Source: CAVURW01 sp963743595
GTDB lineage: Bacteria; Verrucomicrobiota; Verrucomicrobiia; Methylacidiphilales; UBA1321
DNA: 27,523 nucleotides
NCBI GenBank assembly: GCA_963743595.1
Contig: CAVURW010000037.1
Coordinates: 1 to 27,523 of the forward strand
Reading direction: 5' to 3'
The position numbers were made by a program, and so were the translations under genes. The notes under the pieces are model-generated. The model made no database searches. It had not been told where the DNA came from and saw only the letters and a program-made list of their open reading frames with translations. Of this stretch, positions 25,158-27,523 are shown one piece after another (within the stretch, counting starts at the first letter, position 1; each line of letters opens with the position of its first letter).

Positions 25158-26172
25158 GATCGGTGAGCTGTTTAATGAAGTTCTCTAGCTTGGCTTCCGT
25201 GAGCCAAACTTCTGTGTCCGGCTTAATTCCCCAAACATCTTTGAGGGTTTCGTGGTGGTGTTTTAGAGCTTCCAGAGACGTGCCACCAAGGCCTTTTCCA
25301 TTGGCTGAGACGGGTGACTCGAATGCATTGATCAACTGGAGCGGCTGGCCTTTGCTTTTAAAGAGTCCCAAGACTTCAACTGGCAAAGATGCTGCATTCA
25401 TTGAATTCTTCCGGGCACCGGGAATCGCCATCAAACAGGCCCGGATGAAGGCGTCCAGAATGGATTTGCGCTCTTTCACATCCATGAGGCCGATATGGGA
25501 GGCGCGTTTCAGGATGTCCAGGTTTACCCCTACGTAGCGGTAGTAGGTTGCCGAATTGTACTCGAGGGTTCCGATCATGCCGGCACCCGCGTCCGTGGCG
25601 TCGATTTTATTATCATCGACAGCTGAGTAGAAATCGATGTCATTGAAGGCTTTATGAGTGGAGAGAGCATGAGAGAACATGGAGGCTCCTTCGATAGTTA
25701 GTGAAGGGTCGTTAGCTATCATTCGTCCGAAAAGAGCGATGTCAGCGGCATCGAGTCGGTCGACATTACGGATGGCTTTTTCTGGAAGAATTCCCTCTGA
25801 AATTAGTTTAGCGATTATTGAGATTTCACCGGGTGACAAGTAGACGGCAGTGGTGATTTGGTCCGGTTTCTTTGTGTCGCTCTTACTGAATAGTTCACAA
25901 AGTTTTACGGCCATAGACTCCGCATCCTTTGGGACGAGTCCCGCTTGGATGAGGGCATCCGTGAAGGGTTGCTTCAGATAGCGCGAGCGAATTCCTTGGA
26001 AACAAGGTGAGTATTCCCGGGCCTCCATCCGGATGGCTCGTTTGAGGCACTGACTCGAGATTCTGGCGCGGGGAACGCCGCCAAATATCGCGGATTTAGG
26101 GGAGCCTACATCATCGCGATTGAGGCAGCTAACCGGGAAGGATTGGACGATGTGGAGTTCTATTAGTTTCAT
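25147..26172 (-). CDS. cas7e: Type I-E Cascade backbone Cas7e (CasC/Cse4)
   Basis: RNA-binding backbone subunit that polymerises along the crRNA spacer. The N-terminus IVQSFPVSCLNRDDVGSPKS then AIFGGVPRARISSQCLKRAI is diagnostic for Cse4/CasC. Later ATYYRYVGVNLDIL and GTSLEALKHH are also present. At 341 residues it is close to the E. coli protein (363) and appears intact. It overlaps cas6e by ATGA and cas5e by 11 bases, so the three genes are translationally coupled. Confidence 0.95.
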   Translation of the reverse strand: MKLIELHIVQSFPVSCLNRDDVGSPKSAIFGGVPRARISSQCLKRAIRMEAREYSPCFQGIRSRYLKQPFTDALIQAGLVPKDAESMAVKLCELFSKSDTKKPDQITTAVYLSPGEISIIAKLISEGILPEKAIRNVDRLDAADIALFGRMIANDPSLTIEGASMFSHALSTHKAFNDIDFYSAVDDNKIDATDAGAGMIGTLEYNSATYYRYVGVNLDILKRASHIGLMDVKERKSILDAFIRACLMAIPGARKNSMNAASLPVEVLGLFKSKGQPLQLINAFESPVSANGKGLGGTSLEALKHHHETLKDVWGIKPDTEVWLTEAKLENFIKQLTDHVD

Positions 26173-26801
26173 GGTAGTTCGAGGGGCGAAAGACAGAGCA
26201 TGCCGAAGCCAAAGGCTTTAGCGGAACCGATGCCGGTGATGGCGGCGTTCTTGAAGGTTGTCTGGTCGGTGACGTGTAGGATGCCCTGAAATTCTGTGAC
26301 GAAGTGTTTGCCAATACTTACGTTTTTCACGAAAGTTTGGGGCACTCGGGCATGGGTCTGTACTTGATTGAGCTCTGGAATTGTAAAGCCACCTTGAGCG
26401 GCTTTACGCTCCAGCCACGCGAGCAGTTCTTCCCGTTTTGTTATCGCGAGGCGTCTGCTGTTTTTGAGGACGACTCCCTTCGCATTCGATCTCACTTTCC
26501 TCGTGGGATTAGCGACGAGGCTAAATCGAAACGACGTGTGCTCGAAGAAGCCGGGGGGTACGGATTTGCTGTTCCATCCATCGGAGGGGCACCATTCGGG
26601 TTTTACCGGCTCTGTTTGGGAAAGGACCAGAAGTCGAAATCCAGCATCGATTTCATCCAGCCGAGTTAGAAAATCTCGTTTAGCTAGCCCATCATTCGGG
26701 AAGGCTTGCCAAACCTTTTGGTGCCACGCGTAGCTATCGCAAAGACCTGCTTTAAAGGCGGACTTGTAATCGATTTCGATCTTAGTCAGAAAGCACTTCA
26801 T
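26169..26801 (-). CDS. cas6e: Type I-E crRNA endonuclease Cas6e (CasE/Cse3)
   Basis: Endoribonuclease that cuts pre-crRNA within the repeat and stays bound to the 3' hairpin. The 210 residues show two ferredoxin-like folds. The segment YAWHQKVWQAFPND places H27 at the usual catalytic His position. FRFSLVANPTRK is the strand before the palm, and GIGSAKAFGFGMLCLSPL is the C-terminal Gly-rich loop. Its start overlaps the end of a cse2 remnant by 20 bases on the same strand. The order here, cse2 > cas6e > cas7e > cas5e, differs from E. coli, where cas6e follows cas5e. Confidence 0.93.
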   Translation of the reverse strand: MKCFLTKIEIDYKSAFKAGLCDSYAWHQKVWQAFPNDGLAKRDFLTRLDEIDAGFRLLVLSQTEPVKPEWCPSDGWNSKSVPPGFFEHTSFRFSLVANPTRKVRSNAKGVVLKNSRRLAITKREELLAWLERKAAQGGFTIPELNQVQTHARVPQTFVKNVSIGKHFVTEFQGILHVTDQTTFKNAAITGIGSAKAFGFGMLCLSPLELP

Positions 26802-26895
26802 AACGATGGGGTTTCGTCTCCTTTAGGACGTTTGGGTAAAAGTCGGACGCCCAGCGACTCTTTACGTCGTTCCCTTTCCTATACAGGGTGCATTT
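26782..26895 (-). pseudogene. C-terminal remnant of cse2 (cas11)
   Basis: Thirty-seven codons in frame, ending at a TAA inside the first 20 bases of cas6e. They include GNDVKSRWASDFYPN, which resembles the conserved end of Cse2 proteins (pattern RWAxDFY/W). A stop lies immediately upstream (26896-26898), and the AT-rich stretch beyond it carries no Cse2-like sequence, so only the tail of the gene survives. The match rests on a short motif, but its place and coupling overlap before a Cascade gene support it. Confidence 0.6.
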
Positions 26896-27129
26896 TTAAA
26901 GGTTAAAAACGTTCGCCTGATTTTACTTTTTGATACAAAAATGCTGCTTTTTGCATGGAAATATATAGGACTATTAGCTTTTAGCTTGGCAGTCGCTAGG
27001 TTCGCTAGTTTCACCAGCGGGACAGTTTTTGTAATCTCATGACCCTACTGTTCATTCTCTATACTGTGGTTAATAATGCCAGCGTAACCAGATAAATATT
27101 GTTTAAGTACTGCTATGACCTATTCGAAA

Positions 27130-27144
27130 GTACGACCGTCGTAC
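27130..27144. repeat. 15-base perfect palindrome, operator-like
   Basis: GTACGAC-C-GTCGTAC, with 7-bp arms around one central base. The short spacing suits a dimeric regulator site better than an RNA hairpin. No gene start that it might control is evident. Confidence 0.4.
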
Positions 27145-27319
27145 CGCTATCCATTCTTCCGTTTTGCTCACCTTTGGTACAAATTTTCCTGCCTTTCAGT
27201 CAGAGGCGTATGCCAATGAAATTCGTAAGGTTTCTTTTTTGTAAGCACTCTTCACTCAGCATCAATACACATAACAGAACATACGCCAAAAGTTTCAAAA
27301 ACGCATTTTACTACGTATT

Positions 27320-27349
27320 TTGCGTTTGACACTCTGCAACTAAACGCAA
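27320..27349. repeat. Inverted repeat with 8-bp arms
   Basis: TTGCGTTT at 27320-27327 and AAACGCAA at 27342-27349, separated by 14 bases. The same core (TTGCGT/ACGCAA) recurs in the hairpin at 27425-27440, so the motif appears four times within 120 bases. Confidence 0.45.
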
Positions 27350-27424
27350 GTACGCCCCAATGAGTCGATGACATCAGACATTGTGTCGTTATCGTCGTTG
27401 TTGTAGCAATAAAATGTCGCGTTG

Positions 27425-27440
27425 TTGCGTTCAGACGCAA
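27425..27440. repeat. Hairpin sharing the TTGCGT core
   Basis: TTGCGT-TCAG-ACGCAA, a perfect 6-bp stem with a 4-base loop. It reuses the core of the inverted repeat about 80-105 bases to its left. Confidence 0.45.
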
Positions 27441-27523
27441 TGTCGCTTATTTTTATAGCATTTCAGCGCTCCTTTTGCACATTTTTTACTCTCGCAAACT
27501 TTTTTTGACATCTTTTAAAACTT

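Larger units (their letters stand above)
26896..27523. other. AT-rich region without recognisable genes
   Basis: About 630 bases, clearly richer in A and T than the rest. Short open frames are present, but none has a recognisable domain. Instead there are small palindromes (27130-27144, 27320-27349, 27425-27440), a tandem pair TCGCTAGGT/TCGCTAGTT at 26993-27010, and repeated AATGTCGC at 27412 and 27439. No CRISPR repeat is visible. cas3, cas8e and the body of cse2, expected upstream of the Cascade genes, are missing. Confidence 0.6.

Noticed and set aside
27099..27329. Open frame of 76 codons on the + strand
   Set aside because: Composition is Phe/Ser-rich as expected from AT-rich non-coding DNA, and there is no ribosome binding site or recognisable motif.
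26896..27523. Possible CRISPR array or leader next to the cas genes
   Set aside because: No repeat of 25-35 bases recurs at regular spacing; only short palindromes are present.

Overview
The window looks like a bacterial chromosome from the Verrucomicrobiota or a close relative. The evidence is moderate: a secreted autotransporter of a type common there, a tyrosine recombinase without the first catalytic Arg, GC-rich core genes and an ebo cluster. No rRNA or intact tRNA is present, so the placement is an inference.

Left part (about 1-18685) is an ordered core. RNase R (+) converges on a leftward group dprA > topB > SNF2/SWIM helicase. Starting 87 bases from dprA and running rightward is a tight, largely overlapping operon of six genes: a small unnamed protein, then EboB (TatD-like hydrolase), EboE (TIM barrel), EboC (UbiA prenyltransferase), EboD (dehydroquinate-synthase-like) and EboF (alkaline-phosphatase fold). 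This is the ebo gene set, known from work on scytonemin to be needed to deliver a biosynthetic precursor to the periplasm, but with no recognisable EboA. It converges on exbB > exbD > def (leftward). carA and an FHA-domain membrane protein follow on the + strand.

Right part (about 18686-27523) is accessory and damaged. Two nearly identical direct repeats (19061-19095 and 23999-24033) bracket about 4.9 kb. That interval holds a pheS fragment cut at the left repeat, an intact autotransporter, a broken second autotransporter whose leader lies in the opposite orientation to its passenger, and a tyrosine recombinase whose GTG start lies inside the right repeat. The arrangement resembles an integrated element with attL/attR-like ends, or the scar of repeated insertions. 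To its right is a partial type I-E CRISPR-Cas operon, in the order cse2 remnant > cas6e > cas7e > cas5e. There is no cas3, cas8e, cas1, cas2 or array, so it is a relic or a crRNA-processing remnant rather than a complete defence system. The last 0.6 kb is AT-rich, has no convincing gene and carries several short palindromes.

The points most worth following up are the ebo variant with its small leading protein, the recombinase with its repeat ends and 12-base tandem repeats, the inverted autotransporter leader, and the truncated, reordered Cascade operon.
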